A stretch of DNA of 37,843 nt from Byssovorax sp. (GCA_025362495.1 JANYGI010000110.1:1-37843); one strand, 5' to 3'. Shown: positions 26,176-34,444, numbered from the stretch's first letter. Notes: generated by a model from the sequence alone, not told the origin. Numbers and translations are program-made.

Positions 26176-26204
26176 ATTGCACCGCGCATGCCATTCGGTG
26201 TCAA
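26176..26204 (-). promoter_or_regulatory. Sigma-70-type promoter for the DUF1552-DUF1592 operon
   Basis: On the minus strand a perfect TTGACA (26204-26199) is followed by a 17-nt spacer and TGCAAT (26181-26176). The predicted start is A26169, only 2 nt before the ATG at 26167 and 5 nt before that at 26164, so the mRNA would be almost leaderless. Confidence 0.6.
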
Positions 26205-26277
26205 GCGTGAATGCCACGAAATGGGCGCCGTGAAGATGGGTTGACGAGCGTCCATGAACGGCGCGATCGCAGCGGGT

Positions 26278-26319
26278 GCGATCCCGGCGATCACCCGGGG
26301 GTGTGATCCCGGGGATCGC
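26278..26319. promoter_or_regulatory. 42-bp imperfect dyad between divergent genes
   Basis: GCGATCCCGGCGATCAC and GTGATCCCGGGGATCGC are 17-nt arms with 15 pairs around an 8-nt GC-rich centre. It lies midway between the divergent DUF1552 and IgGFc-binding-like genes, about 30 bp upstream of the latter's -10-like sequence. A shared operator for a dimeric regulator is the simplest reading; a stem-loop of a dispersed repeat is possible. Confidence 0.6.
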
Positions 26320-26350
26320 AGCCGGCCCCCCACCGCGCGCGATTTCTTGC

Positions 26351-26356
26351 TATGTT
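26351..26356 (+). promoter_or_regulatory. Extended -10 element for the IgGFc-binding-like gene
   Basis: TATGTT is preceded by TGC (an extended -10 TGn) and ends 7 nt before the ATG at 26364. The upstream in-frame ATG at 26352 lies inside the hexamer, which favours the later start and a leaderless mRNA. Confidence 0.5.
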
Positions 26357-26363
26357 CGCCGCC

Positions 26364-28238
26364 ATGCGATCGCTGCTCGGCCTCGGCCTCGTCCCGCCGC
26401 TCTTCGTCCTCGGCTTCGCCTGCTCTGCGTCGGCGCCTCCCAACGTCGTCGCGGGCGGCACCGGAGGCTCCGCGACCACCAGCTCGAGCACCGCCGGAGC
26501 GGGCGGCGCAGACGATTGCAACAGCTGCTTCGGCGCGACGTTCACGCCCTGCAACGCCGACGGGACGCCCGGCGCGCCGGTCGACTGCCCCGTGGTGTGC
26601 GCGACGGGGATCGGCTGCGCGCAGTGCACGCCCGGAGGCACGGTGTGCGTCGGCAACGAGGTCCACAAGTGCGCCGACGACGGGCAGAGCTCGACGACGC
26701 TGGTCGAGGTCTGCGACGCCGGCGCAGGCAAGGTGTGCTCGGACGGGAAATGCAGCACGGCGTGCGAGATCGCGGCCGACCAACCCTCCAACGTGGGGTG
26801 CGAGTTCTGGGCGGTCGACCTCGATCAACAGGATGGCTTCAACGATCCGGCGAGCGCGCCCTGGGGCGTGGCGCTCTCCAACGCGAGCCCGATGGTCGCC
26901 AACGTCACCATCGAGATCAACGAGGCTCCCGTCGGCCAGCCGCCCAAGACCAAGGTCGTCCAGCAGATCACGGTGCCGGCGGGCGGCCTCCAGGCGCTCA
27001 CGTTGCCCACGCGCGAGCTCGATTGCGGGGTGAAGCCGAACGACTACGCCTCTCCGGGGACGTGCCTGTCGTCGAACGCTTACCGCATCACGGCCTCGGC
27101 CCCGATCGTGGTCTACCAGTTCAACGTCTTCGCCAACGCCTACTCCAACGACGCCTCGCTCCTGTTGCCGACCAACGCGCTCGGCAAGCTCTACCGGGTG
27201 ATCGGGTGGGGCGCCGGGCACCCGGTGCCGATTGCTTTCCCGGGGATCGGCACCATCATCGATCGATCGTACGTCACCGTGGTCGGGGTCAAGGCCAACA
27301 CCCAGGTGACGGTCAAGGCCGGCTGGCGGATCAAGGGCAACCCGCCCATCGCGGCGACGCCGACCGGCGGGGAGATCACGGCGACGATTGGCCCGTTCGA
27401 CGTGCTCAACCTCGAGACGGACGACGGCACCTTCCAGGACGATCCCAAGACGATCGCCGATCTCAGCGGGACGATCGTCCAGGCGACGGAGCCCGTCGCG
27501 GTGTTCTCGGGTACCGAGACGGCCGGGGCGCCGGGGGCCGCGGTCGACATCCCGACGCCGCCCAACTGGATGTCGGGCGACACGTGCTGCCTAGATCACC
27601 TCGAAGATCAGATGTTCCCGGTCGAGTCGATCGGCTCGCACTACGTGATCGCGAGGAGCCCTGTCCGGTCGACTGGCAGCTTCCGCGAGCCGGACATTCT
27701 CCGCTTCCTCGGCGTCGCCGAGCCCGCGACGGTGACGACCAACCTCGCGGCCCCGTGGGACTCGTTCACGCTGCTCCCGGGCGAGGTGAAGACGACCTGG
27801 ACCCAGGACAACATCGTGGTCTCGTCGACCAAGCCGGTGATGGTGGGGCAGATCCTGGTGAGCAATCAATACGTCGACGGACCGGCCCTCGGCGATCCGT
27901 CGCTGACCGTGTTTCCCCCGGTCGAGCAGTACCGCACCGAGTACGTATTCCTGGCGCCCGACGGCTGGACCCAGAGCTGGGTGGTGATCACGGCCCAGAT
28001 CGCCGGGAACGTCACCATCGACGGCGCGCCGGCGAAGGGCTGCATCGTCGAGCCGGCGGGCACCATCGACGGTATCACCTACGAGTCGCGGCGCTGCCCG
28101 GTGAAGGCCGGCGCTCATCCGATGTCGGGCGACAAGCCCTTTGGCATCGTGGCCTACGGCTACGGGGCGGCCGGCTCGTACGCCGTCGCGGGCGGCGCCG
28201 ACGTCAAGCACGTCTACGATCCGCCGCCGCTCAAGTAG
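26364..28238 (+). CDS. IgGFc-binding-like secreted lipoprotein
   Basis: A 624-residue lipoprotein with signal peptide and lipobox (VLGFAC, Cys20), followed by a short Gly/Ser/Thr linker. A Cys-rich segment (about residues 45-135, twelve or more Cys) resembles a small disulfide-rich repeat often seen in myxobacterial surface proteins. The rest matches the IgGFc-binding N-terminal domain: CEFWAVDLDQQ, IVVYQFNVFANAYSNDASLLLP, YRVIGWGAGHPV, TCCLDHLEDQMFP, PPVEQYRTEYVFLAPDGW and YGYGAAGSYAVAGG. In animals the domain occurs in the mucus protein FCGBP; in bacteria its ligand is unknown. Surface adhesion to prey, matrix or substrate is inferred. It diverges from the cellulose-binding DUF1592 operon, so the two may be co-regulated. 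Confidence 0.88.
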   Translation: MRSLLGLGLVPPLFVLGFACSASAPPNVVAGGTGGSATTSSSTAGAGGADDCNSCFGATFTPCNADGTPGAPVDCPVVCATGIGCAQCTPGGTVCVGNEVHKCADDGQSSTTLVEVCDAGAGKVCSDGKCSTACEIAADQPSNVGCEFWAVDLDQQDGFNDPASAPWGVALSNASPMVANVTIEINEAPVGQPPKTKVVQQITVPAGGLQALTLPTRELDCGVKPNDYASPGTCLSSNAYRITASAPIVVYQFNVFANAYSNDASLLLPTNALGKLYRVIGWGAGHPVPIAFPGIGTIIDRSYVTVVGVKANTQVTVKAGWRIKGNPPIAATPTGGEITATIGPFDVLNLETDDGTFQDDPKTIADLSGTIVQATEPVAVFSGTETAGAPGAAVDIPTPPNWMSGDTCCLDHLEDQMFPVESIGSHYVIARSPVRSTGSFREPDILRFLGVAEPATVTTNLAAPWDSFTLLPGEVKTTWTQDNIVVSSTKPVMVGQILVSNQYVDGPALGDPSLTVFPPVEQYRTEYVFLAPDGWTQSWVVITAQIAGNVTIDGAPAKGCIVEPAGTIDGITYESRRCPVKAGAHPMSGDKPFGIVAYGYGAAGSYAVAGGADVKHVYDPPPLK

Positions 28239-28281
28239 CTCCGGTCCGGTTGGCGGGTGTCGACCGACCCCGCCACCGGAG
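28239..28281 (+). terminator. Possible transcription-end hairpin
   Basis: Immediately after the stop codon, CTCCGGT...GGCGGG pairs with CCCGCCACCGGAG, with a 6-nt bulge in the left arm. There is no T run. The remaining spacer to 28523 has no recognisable gene. Confidence 0.35.
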
Positions 28282-28523
28282 GCTCGGATACGTGAGCTTC
28301 CAAAAGTAGGCTTCCCCCGGGCGCACCACGGCAAAGCGGGCCGCGGCGGTCGGGTGCCGTGAGAGGAAACGAGCCTCACCGAGGGTGGGATGAACAGGCC
28401 TCGACGCAAGATCTCGGTGGCGGTTCCGTCTTGCGGAGGCGGCGAAGATCAGCGAGCCTTCGCGAGCGTGAACGGGAGAGAGCTCGAGGTCGCGAGAGCG
28501 GCTCATCTCGAAGGAGAGCTGAC

Positions 28524-29009
28524 ATGGTCAATCCTGCAAAGAACACGATCTGCCTCTGGTACGACGGCGACGCCGAGGACGCGGCGCGGTTTTACGCCAG
28601 GACCTTCCCCGATTCGTCCGTCGGCGCAGTGCACCGCGCACCGGGCGACTATCCGTCAGGCAAGAAAGGAGACGTGTTGACCGTCGAGTTCACCGTGATG
28701 GGTATTCCGTGCCTCGGGCTCAACGGCGGCCCGGTGTTCAAGCACAACGAAGCGTTCTCGTTCCAGGTCTCGACCGCGGACCAGGCCGAAACGGATCGCT
28801 ACTGGGACGCGATCGTCGGCAACGGCGGTCAGGAGAGCGAGTGCGGCTGGTGCAAGGACAGGTGGGGATTGTCCTGGCAGATCACGCCGATCGCCCTGAC
28901 GAACGCGATCACCGATCCCGACGCCGCCGTCGCCCAGCGCGCGTTCGCCGCGATGATGGAGATGAAGAAGATCGACGTCGCTGCCATCGAGGCGGCGCGC
29001 CGCGGCTGA
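28524..29009 (+). CDS. PhnB-like VOC superfamily protein
   Basis: A 161-residue protein of the vicinal oxygen chelate superfamily, PhnB/3-demethylubiquinone-methyltransferase-like branch. Motifs are ICLWYDGDAEDAARFYA, SGKKGDVLTVEFTVMG, CLGLNGGPVFKHNEAFSFQV, ETDRYWDAI, GWCKDRWGLSWQITP. Proteins of this group are small dimers usually without proven substrate; annotations as methyltransferase are historical. A clear AAGGAGAGCTGAC precedes the ATG; the open frame extends upstream but without a site. There is no signal peptide. It is separated from the next gene by 125 nt and seems to be a stand-alone unit. Confidence 0.9.
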   Translation: MVNPAKNTICLWYDGDAEDAARFYARTFPDSSVGAVHRAPGDYPSGKKGDVLTVEFTVMGIPCLGLNGGPVFKHNEAFSFQVSTADQAETDRYWDAIVGNGGQESECGWCKDRWGLSWQITPIALTNAITDPDAAVAQRAFAAMMEMKKIDVAAIEAARRG

Positions 29010-29134
29010 GGCGCTCTTGGCTCCGGTTGCCTGTCGTCAAGGCGCCGACTCGCCCGATCTTGCCGCTCTGGTCGTGTCCCCCTGTTGACGCCGCCGCTGG
29101 AACACTGCAACGCGGTGGAGGAGAGGATTGATCG

Positions 29135-30094
29135 ATGACCGAGAGCGCCGAGCGACGCACCATGTACCCCGAGATCGAGGCCTACCGCCAGGGAAGGCTC
29201 AAGGTCTCGGACCTGCACGAGATCTACTGGGAAGAGTCGGGGAACCCACGCGGCAAGCCCGTCGTCTTCGTGCACGGCGGGCCCGGCGGCGGCACCGAGC
29301 CGAAGCAGCGGCGCTTCTTCGATCCGGCGGCCTATCGCATCGTGCTCTTCGATCAGCGCGGCTCGGGGAAGAGCACGCCCCACGCGTCGCTCGTCGACAA
29401 CACGACTCAGCACCTCGTCGCCGACATGGAGCAGCTCCGCGCTCACCTCGACATCGACAGGTGGCAAGTGTTCGGCGGCTCGTGGGGGAGCACCCTCGCG
29501 CTGGCCTACGCCGAGGCTCACCCCACCCGCGTCACCGAGCTCGTCCTGCGCGGGATCTTCCTGCTCCGCAAGGTCGAGATCGACTGGTTTTACCAGCGCG
29601 GCTGCGACGCCATCTTCCCCGACGCCTGGGAAGACTACCTCGCTCCCATCCCGGTGGAAGAGCGCGGCAACATGCTGCAAGCCTACCACAAGCGCCTGAT
29701 CAGCGACGACGCCGCGGTCCGCGTCGAGGCGGCCAAAGCCTGGAGCATCTGGGAAGGTCGGACGAGCTGCCTCCACTCCAATGCAGCCCTCATCGCCCGC
29801 ACCGCAGGCGGCGAGTTCGCCCTCGCCTTCGCGCGGATCGAGTGCCACTACTTCGTCAACAATGGCTTCTTCGAGAAGGACACCCAGCTCCTCGACGAGA
29901 TCGGGAAGATCCGGCACATCCCCACGGTGATCGTGCAAGGCCGCTACGACGTGGTCTGTCCGATGGAGAGCGCTTGGGCCCTCCACCGCGCCTTCCCCGA
30001 GGCCGAATTGCGCATCGCGCCCGACGCGGGGCACTCGGCCTTCGAGCCCGGGAACGTTCACGAGCTGATCACGGCGACGGATCGATTCCGCTGA
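29135..30094 (+). CDS. pip: Prolyl iminopeptidase (S33 family)
   Basis: A 319-residue alpha/beta hydrolase that releases N-terminal proline from peptides. It has the oxyanion loop HGGPGGG, the DQRGSGKSTPH strand, nucleophile Ser116 in GGSWGSTLAL, Asp272 in GRYDVVCP and His300 in AGHSAFEP. The cap includes AAKAWSIWEGRTS, in which the Trp-Glu pair helps to bind the peptide amino terminus in characterised enzymes. It has no signal peptide, so it acts in the cytoplasm, completing degradation of imported peptides. GAGGAGAGG precedes the ATG. The next gene encodes a secreted prolyl oligopeptidase, so the pair may process proline-rich prey peptides outside and then inside the cell (inference). Confidence 0.96.
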   Translation: MTESAERRTMYPEIEAYRQGRLKVSDLHEIYWEESGNPRGKPVVFVHGGPGGGTEPKQRRFFDPAAYRIVLFDQRGSGKSTPHASLVDNTTQHLVADMEQLRAHLDIDRWQVFGGSWGSTLALAYAEAHPTRVTELVLRGIFLLRKVEIDWFYQRGCDAIFPDAWEDYLAPIPVEERGNMLQAYHKRLISDDAAVRVEAAKAWSIWEGRTSCLHSNAALIARTAGGEFALAFARIECHYFVNNGFFEKDTQLLDEIGKIRHIPTVIVQGRYDVVCPMESAWALHRAFPEAELRIAPDAGHSAFEPGNVHELITATDRFR

Positions 30095-30135
30095 ACACGA
30101 GCCTTCGGAGCTGGCGCCCGGGGCGTCGAGCGGGG

Positions 30136-30141
30136 TAGTCT
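30136..30141 (+). promoter_or_regulatory. Possible -10 for the prolyl oligopeptidase gene
   Basis: TAGTCT followed by CCGCGCC ends 7 nt before the ATG at 30149; no ribosome site is present. The same 12-nt string precedes the DUF2169 gene at 9941. Confidence 0.45.
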
Positions 30142-30148
30142 CCGCGCC

Positions 30149-32371
30149 ATGCTCCGATCCGCGCGCCTCCCGCTGCTGCTCTCGCTGATCGCCACGCTCG
30201 CCGGCTGCCCGCCGCCCGACGCCGCGCCGCCGCCGGAGTCGCCCACCGCTCACCCGCCCACGCTGCCGGCTCCCCTCCCCTCGGCCTCGCCCACCGCAGA
30301 CGCCAAGGGTAAATCCATGACCCACAGAGACGATGTGAAGGACACTCTCCACGGCACCGTCGTCGAGGACCCGTATCGCTGGCTCGAGGACGGCAAGGCC
30401 CCCGCCGTGCAAGAGTGGATGAAGGCCGAAGACGGCGTGGCGCGCGCCGAGCTCGCCCGGCTGCCCGAGCGCGAGGCCATCGCCACGCGCCTGAAAGAGC
30501 TCTTCTACGTCGACTCCCTCGGGGCCCCGCTCCGCCGCGGCGATCGCTACTTCTTCCGGCGTCGCCTCGCCACGAAGGAGAAGGCCATCATCCAGTGGAA
30601 AGAGGGCGCCAAGGGCGCAGATCAGGTGCTCTTCGATCCCAACACCTGGTCCACCGACGGCAGCGCCTCGCTCGGCGCTTACTCGGTCTCGTGGGATGGG
30701 AAAACGGTGGCCTACGCCGTCCACAAGAACAACTCGGACGAGGCCAACCTCGAGATCATGGACGTCGCCACGGGCAAGAAGCGCGACGCCGAGATCATCG
30801 AAGGGGCCAAGTACGCCGGCGCCGCCTGGACGCCCACCAACGATGGATTCTACTACACCTGGATCCCCACTGATCCGGCGATCAAGGAGGCCGATCGCCC
30901 CGGCTTCGCCGAGGTGCGCTTTCACAAGCTCGGCGACGATCCGAAGAAGGACGCCGTCATCCACGAGCGGCTCAACGACCCCACGAGCTTCGTGGGCGCC
31001 GACGTCTCGCGCGACGGCCACTGGCTCTTCTTCACCGTGCAGCACGGGTGGACGTCGAACGACGTTTATTACAAGGATCTCCGCGTCAAGGGGACGAACG
31101 ACTGGAAGCCTCTCGTGGCGGGGAAGAACGCCCACTACTGGGTCGAGGCCCACAAGGACCAGTTCTACATCACCACCGACGACGGCGCGCCGCGCTGGAA
31201 GGTGCTCCGGGCCGATCCGAAGAAGCCCGATCAGGCCTCGTGGAAGGAGATCGTCCCCGAGCAGCCCACCGCGACGATCGACGCCGGCAGCGGCGTCTCC
31301 ATCCTCGGCGGCCGCCTGGCGATTGCCTATCTCGAGAACGCGCAAAGCAAGCTCTCGATCTTCGAGCTCGACGGCAAGAAGGTGCGCGACGTGGCGCTCC
31401 CCGGCGTGGGGACCCTGGGCGGCCCGATCGGGCGGAGCGAGGACGACGAGGCGTATTTTTCGTTCGAATCGTTCGTCCAGCCGAGCCAGATCCTCTCGAT
31501 GTCGATGAAGACGGGGACGACGGCGCTCTACAGCAAGGTCACCGTCCCCGTGGACACCAGCCCGTACACCGTCGAGCAGGTGTTCTATCCCTCGAAGGAC
31601 GGCACCAGGGTCTCGATGTTCATCGTCCGCCGCAAGGACCTGAAGAAGGACGGGAGCACCCGCGCGCTGCTCTACGGCTACGGTGGATTCCAGGTCTCCG
31701 AGACGAGCGTGTTCACCGCGTCGATTTACCCCTGGCTCGAGCGCGGCGGCCTCTACGCCGTGCCCAACCTCCGCGGAGGGTCGGAGTACGGCGAGGAGTG
31801 GCACAAGAACGGGATGCGCTTGAAGAAGCAGAACGTCTTCGACGACTTCATCGGTGCGGCCGAGTATCTCGTGAAAGAGGGCTACACGAAGAGCGACCGC
31901 CTCGCCATCGCCGGAGGCTCCAACGGCGGCTTGCTCGTCGGCGCCGCGGTGACGCAGCGGCCCGATCTTTTCTCCGCGGTGCTCTGCGCCGTACCCCTCC
32001 TCGACATGGTGCGGTATCACCTCTCGGGCTCGGGCAAGACCTGGATCAGCGAGTATGGCTCGGCCGACGACGCCGAGCAGTTCAAGGCCCTGTTCGCTTA
32101 TTCGCCCTATCACCACGTCAAGGCCGGCACCAGCTATCCGCCCGTCCTGATGCTCTCGGCCGACAGCGACGATCGCGTCGATCCGATGCACGCGCGCAAG
32201 TTCACCGCGGCGCTCCAGGCCGCGACGACGGGCGGCCCGGTGCTGCTCCGCATCGAGCGCCACAGCGGCCATGGCGGCGCCGACCTCATCAAGGCCGAGG
32301 TGGAAAAAGGCGCCGATCGCTACGCATTTGCGCTCGCCCACACCGCCTCGGGTGCTGCGCCTGTAAAATGA
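30149..32371 (+). CDS. Secreted prolyl oligopeptidase (S9A) lipoprotein
   Basis: A 740-residue serine peptidase that cleaves short peptides after proline. The signal peptide ends in TLAGC (Cys20), predicting a lipid-anchored extracytoplasmic form; a Pro-rich linker follows. The N-terminal part ([23 protein letters not shown]) and the beta-propeller run to about residue 440. The hydrolase domain has [23 protein letters not shown], nucleophile Ser591 in [13 protein letters not shown], the Asp in [10 protein letters not shown] (Asp674 or Asp675) and His708 in HSGHGGAD. Classical family members are cytoplasmic, so the lipoprotein signal is notable but not rare in myxobacteria, where it suits extracellular peptide digestion. 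It lies 54 nt after the iminopeptidase gene and probably has its own promoter. Confidence 0.96.
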   Translation: MLRSARLPLLLSLIATLAGCPPPDAAPPPESPTAHPPTLPAPLPSASPTADAKGKSMTHRDDVKDTLHGTVVEDPYRWLEDGKAPAVQEWMKAEDGVARAELARLPEREAIATRLKELFYVDSLGAPLRRGDRYFFRRRLATKEKAIIQWKEGAKGADQVLFDPNTWSTDGSASLGAYSVSWDGKTVAYAVHKNNSDEANLEIMDVATGKKRDAEIIEGAKYAGAAWTPTNDGFYYTWIPTDPAIKEADRPGFAEVRFHKLGDDPKKDAVIHERLNDPTSFVGADVSRDGHWLFFTVQHGWTSNDVYYKDLRVKGTNDWKPLVAGKNAHYWVEAHKDQFYITTDDGAPRWKVLRADPKKPDQASWKEIVPEQPTATIDAGSGVSILGGRLAIAYLENAQSKLSIFELDGKKVRDVALPGVGTLGGPIGRSEDDEAYFSFESFVQPSQILSMSMKTGTTALYSKVTVPVDTSPYTVEQVFYPSKDGTRVSMFIVRRKDLKKDGSTRALLYGYGGFQVSETSVFTASIYPWLERGGLYAVPNLRGGSEYGEEWHKNGMRLKKQNVFDDFIGAAEYLVKEGYTKSDRLAIAGGSNGGLLVGAAVTQRPDLFSAVLCAVPLLDMVRYHLSGSGKTWISEYGSADDAEQFKALFAYSPYHHVKAGTSYPPVLMLSADSDDRVDPMHARKFTAALQAATTGGPVLLRIERHSGHGGADLIKAEVEKGADRYAFALAHTASGAAPVK

Positions 32372-32400
32372 CCGCCGTCCCCGGGCGCGAGGATCTGGTG

Positions 32401-32406
32401 TATCCT
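32401..32406 (+). promoter_or_regulatory. Possible -10 for the phosphoesterase gene
   Basis: TATCCT ends 8 nt before the ATG at 32415, and no Shine-Dalgarno sequence is present. A leaderless mRNA would result. Confidence 0.45.
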
Positions 32407-32414
32407 CGCGCGCC

Positions 32415-33494
32415 ATGCGCATCAACACAGCTCCCCTCTTCGCCCTGATTCCCCTGCTCGCGGCCGCGGTCGGCTGCTCCTCCTCCGACACCACGACGGC
32501 GAGCACCGGCGCGGGCGGCAGCGCATCGACGACCAGCGCGTCGAGCAGCGGCTCCGGCGGCGCCCCGGTCGGCACCGGCGGGGCCGGCGGCTCCGGCAGC
32601 AGCGTCACCTCGTCGTCGGCGGCGAGCACCGGGACCGGCGTCGCCCCCGCGGTGAACCCCAAGGTGATCATCGTGCTGATGGAGAACCACATCTGGTCCG
32701 ACGTGAAGGACAGCCCCAGCGCCAAGTACATTCACAAGCTCGCCACGATGGGGGCGCTCGCCGAGCAGTACTACAATCCTCCGAAGCTCCACCCGAGCGA
32801 GCCCAACTACCTCTGGCTCGAGGCCGGCGACAACCTCGGCGTCCTCGACGACAGCCCGCCCGCGTCGCACCACTTCGCCACGCCGGACCACCTCGTCAGC
32901 CAGATCGTCAAGGCCGGCAAGACCTGGAAGGCCTACCAGGAAGACATCACCGGTACGGAGTGCCCGCTCAAGCCGATTGGCAAGTACGCCCCGAAGCACA
33001 ACGCCATGGTGTTCTTCGACGACGTGACGGACGGCAACAAGATCGCCTCGGCGAACTGCATCGCTCACGAGCGGCCTTACACCGAGCTCGCGGGGGATCT
33101 CGCGAACGACAAGCTGCCTGACTACAGCTTCATCACGCCCAACCTCTGCAACGACATGCACGACACCTGCGCTCCGCAGAACAACCCCATCCAGCAGGGC
33201 GACGACTGGCTCGCTGATCTCGTGCCGAAGATCCTCGCCTCGAAGGCCTACGAAGGCGGCGCGACGCTCCTGCTGACGTGGGACGAGGGCGAGAACCTCA
33301 ACGACGGCCCGATCGGGATGATCGCCCTCGGGAAGAGCGTCAAGGCGGGTTACGTCGGCACCGTCCACTACACGCACAGCTCGACGGTGCGGACGATCCA
33401 GGAGATCTTCGGCCTCTCTCCCTTCCTGGGCGGCGCGGCCAGTGCCACCGATCTCTCGGACCTCTTCACCGCGCTTCCGATGACCACGAAGTAA
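32415..33494 (+). CDS. Secreted phosphoesterase-family lipoprotein (acid phosphatase-like)
   Basis: A 359-residue lipoprotein (lipobox AAVGC, Cys21) with a long Gly/Ser/Thr linker to about residue 75. The catalytic part belongs to the phosphoesterase family that includes phospholipase C and AcpA-type acid phosphatases: IIVLMENHIWSD, HPSEPNYLWLEAGDN, ITPNLCNDMHD, GDDWLADLVPKIL, LLLTWDEGE and THSSTVRTIQEIFGL. The Glu/Asn of MENH and the Asp of TWDEGE are the expected metal ligands, and the Ser of HPSxPNY is likely close to the active site. Short bacterial members are phosphatases or phosphatidylinositol phosphatases; the substrate here is not predictable. It acts outside the cytoplasm, possibly in phosphate scavenging or prey lipid attack (inference). 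Confidence 0.9.
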   Translation: MRINTAPLFALIPLLAAAVGCSSSDTTTASTGAGGSASTTSASSSGSGGAPVGTGGAGGSGSSVTSSSAASTGTGVAPAVNPKVIIVLMENHIWSDVKDSPSAKYIHKLATMGALAEQYYNPPKLHPSEPNYLWLEAGDNLGVLDDSPPASHHFATPDHLVSQIVKAGKTWKAYQEDITGTECPLKPIGKYAPKHNAMVFFDDVTDGNKIASANCIAHERPYTELAGDLANDKLPDYSFITPNLCNDMHDTCAPQNNPIQQGDDWLADLVPKILASKAYEGGATLLLTWDEGENLNDGPIGMIALGKSVKAGYVGTVHYTHSSTVRTIQEIFGLSPFLGGAASATDLSDLFTALPMTTK

Positions 33495-33571
33495 CCTTCA
33501 TCACATCACGATACCGAACGGGGGAATCCGTTGCTCGGGTGATCCCTGATCTTCCGTACGGTCCCCTGTTT

Positions 33572-33585
33572 GGACGTGCACGTCC
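33572..33585. promoter_or_regulatory. Perfect 14-bp palindrome upstream of the receiver gene
   Basis: GGACGTGCACGTCC is fully self-complementary and lies about 120 nt before the receiver-like gene, in a 210-nt spacer without genes. It could be an operator for a dimeric regulator. Confidence 0.35.
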
Positions 33586-33704
33586 CGCCGGGTCTGCGAC
33601 ATGGTTCCTGTTCGTGCTCCGCCGGAAGCTCCCGGCGGGGACTGGGCCGTGAGCGCGCGTCTCTCATCGGGAGAGTCGGCGAGCGCGGCCCGGGGGGAGA
33701 AGCC

Positions 33705-34223
33705 ATGGGCCAGCACGCCCTCATCGCAGATCCGGATCCGGCGCGCGCCGCGCTCTACGCGGCCATTCTCAAGCAAGAGGGGCTGTACGCGGTCATCGTG
33801 AAGGACGCGACGCAGGCGGTGTCGGTCCTGCTCGAGCGCGGGCCGCCGGCGCTGGCGATCGTCGATCTCGCCCTCGGGATCGAGGTGATCGAGCGCCTGC
33901 GTCGCACCGCGCCCGCGGCCACGCTCCCGATCATCGCCGTCTCGGCGCTGCGCACCGAGCGCGATCTGGCGACGGTGCACCGGGTCCGGCTCGGCATCGC
34001 CGCGATCCTGGCGAAGGCCGCGTCGGAAGAGTCGTTCCGGCGCGTCGTGCGGCGCCTCCTCGGCGTCGGCGGCGCCGAGGATTCGGAGGCTCCTTCCGCG
34101 CCCACGCCGCCCTCCGACGCGACGCCCCGCGCCGACTCCGGCGTGCGCCGCCGCGACGACGCCGCGCCCGCAGACGACTCGCCGCAAGCGCGCGCCGCGA
34201 GCCGCGCCGGGCCCAGACGTTAG
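33705..34223 (+). CDS. Atypical response-regulator receiver protein with disordered tail
   Basis: A 172-residue protein. Residues 1-115 form a CheY-like receiver: acidic pocket DPDP, phospho-acceptor candidate Asp54 (LAIVDLALG), a Ser in IIAVSALR and Lys104 (ILAKAAS). The segment after Asp54 runs directly into GIEVIERLRR, lacking the usual M-P-G-M-D-G loop, so the beta3-alpha3 loop is several residues short. Phosphorylation may therefore be altered or absent. Residues 116-172 are Ala/Pro/Asp/Arg-rich and probably disordered; there is no DNA-binding domain. GGGGGGAGAAGCC precedes the ATG. No histidine kinase gene is nearby. It may act as a single-domain regulator by protein contacts. Confidence 0.82.
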   Translation: MGQHALIADPDPARAALYAAILKQEGLYAVIVKDATQAVSVLLERGPPALAIVDLALGIEVIERLRRTAPAATLPIIAVSALRTERDLATVHRVRLGIAAILAKAASEESFRRVVRRLLGVGGAEDSEAPSAPTPPSDATPRADSGVRRRDDAAPADDSPQARAASRAGPRR

Positions 34224-34373
34224 AGCGCCTCACAAACGGGACCGAGCCGGCCAAGGAGACGCAAGCTCGCCAAGGCGCGAGGATGAAGGCGTGCGAATGC
34301 ACGTCGAATCCGAGCAACACAGGCGAGCGCCGCGTATCCGCAGGCCGGCGACGGGACGTTTTGTGAGGCGCTC
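34223..34373. mobile_element. 151-bp MITE-like element with 14-bp inverted termini
   Basis: GAGCGCCTCACAAA (34223-34236) and its exact complement TTTGTGAGGCGCTC (34360-34373) bound 151 bp without a gene. The first base is the last base of the preceding gene's TAG stop codon. The interior carries short repeats (GCCAAGGAGACGCAAG, GCCAAGGCG). No clear target duplication is seen (flanks TTA and ATA). A non-autonomous miniature transposon or dispersed intergenic repeat fits; a large transcribed hairpin is the alternative. Confidence 0.5.
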
Positions 34374-34404
34374 ATAGTTGCCCTCGCAAACCGGCTTCTG
34401 TAAC

Positions 34405-34434
34405 AACGCGCGCGGCGCTCCCGGCGCGCGTTTT
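34405..34434 (+). terminator. Rho-independent terminator-like hairpin before the flippase gene
   Basis: AACGCGCGC pairs with GCGCGCGTT around a 10-nt loop and is followed by TT, giving a TTTT run. It ends 10 nt before the flippase ATG. It may terminate the upstream transcript or attenuate the flippase gene. Confidence 0.55.
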
Positions 34435-34444
34435 CCAGAAGACC

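Noticed and set aside
28359-28523. Upstream in-frame extension of the PhnB-like gene
   Set aside because: It is Arg/Glu low-complexity sequence, and a clear ribosome-binding site precedes the ATG at 28524.
28829-32731. A 1300-codon minus-strand open frame opposite the two proline peptidase genes
   Set aside because: Low-complexity composition, no motif, and complete overlap with conserved plus-strand enzymes.
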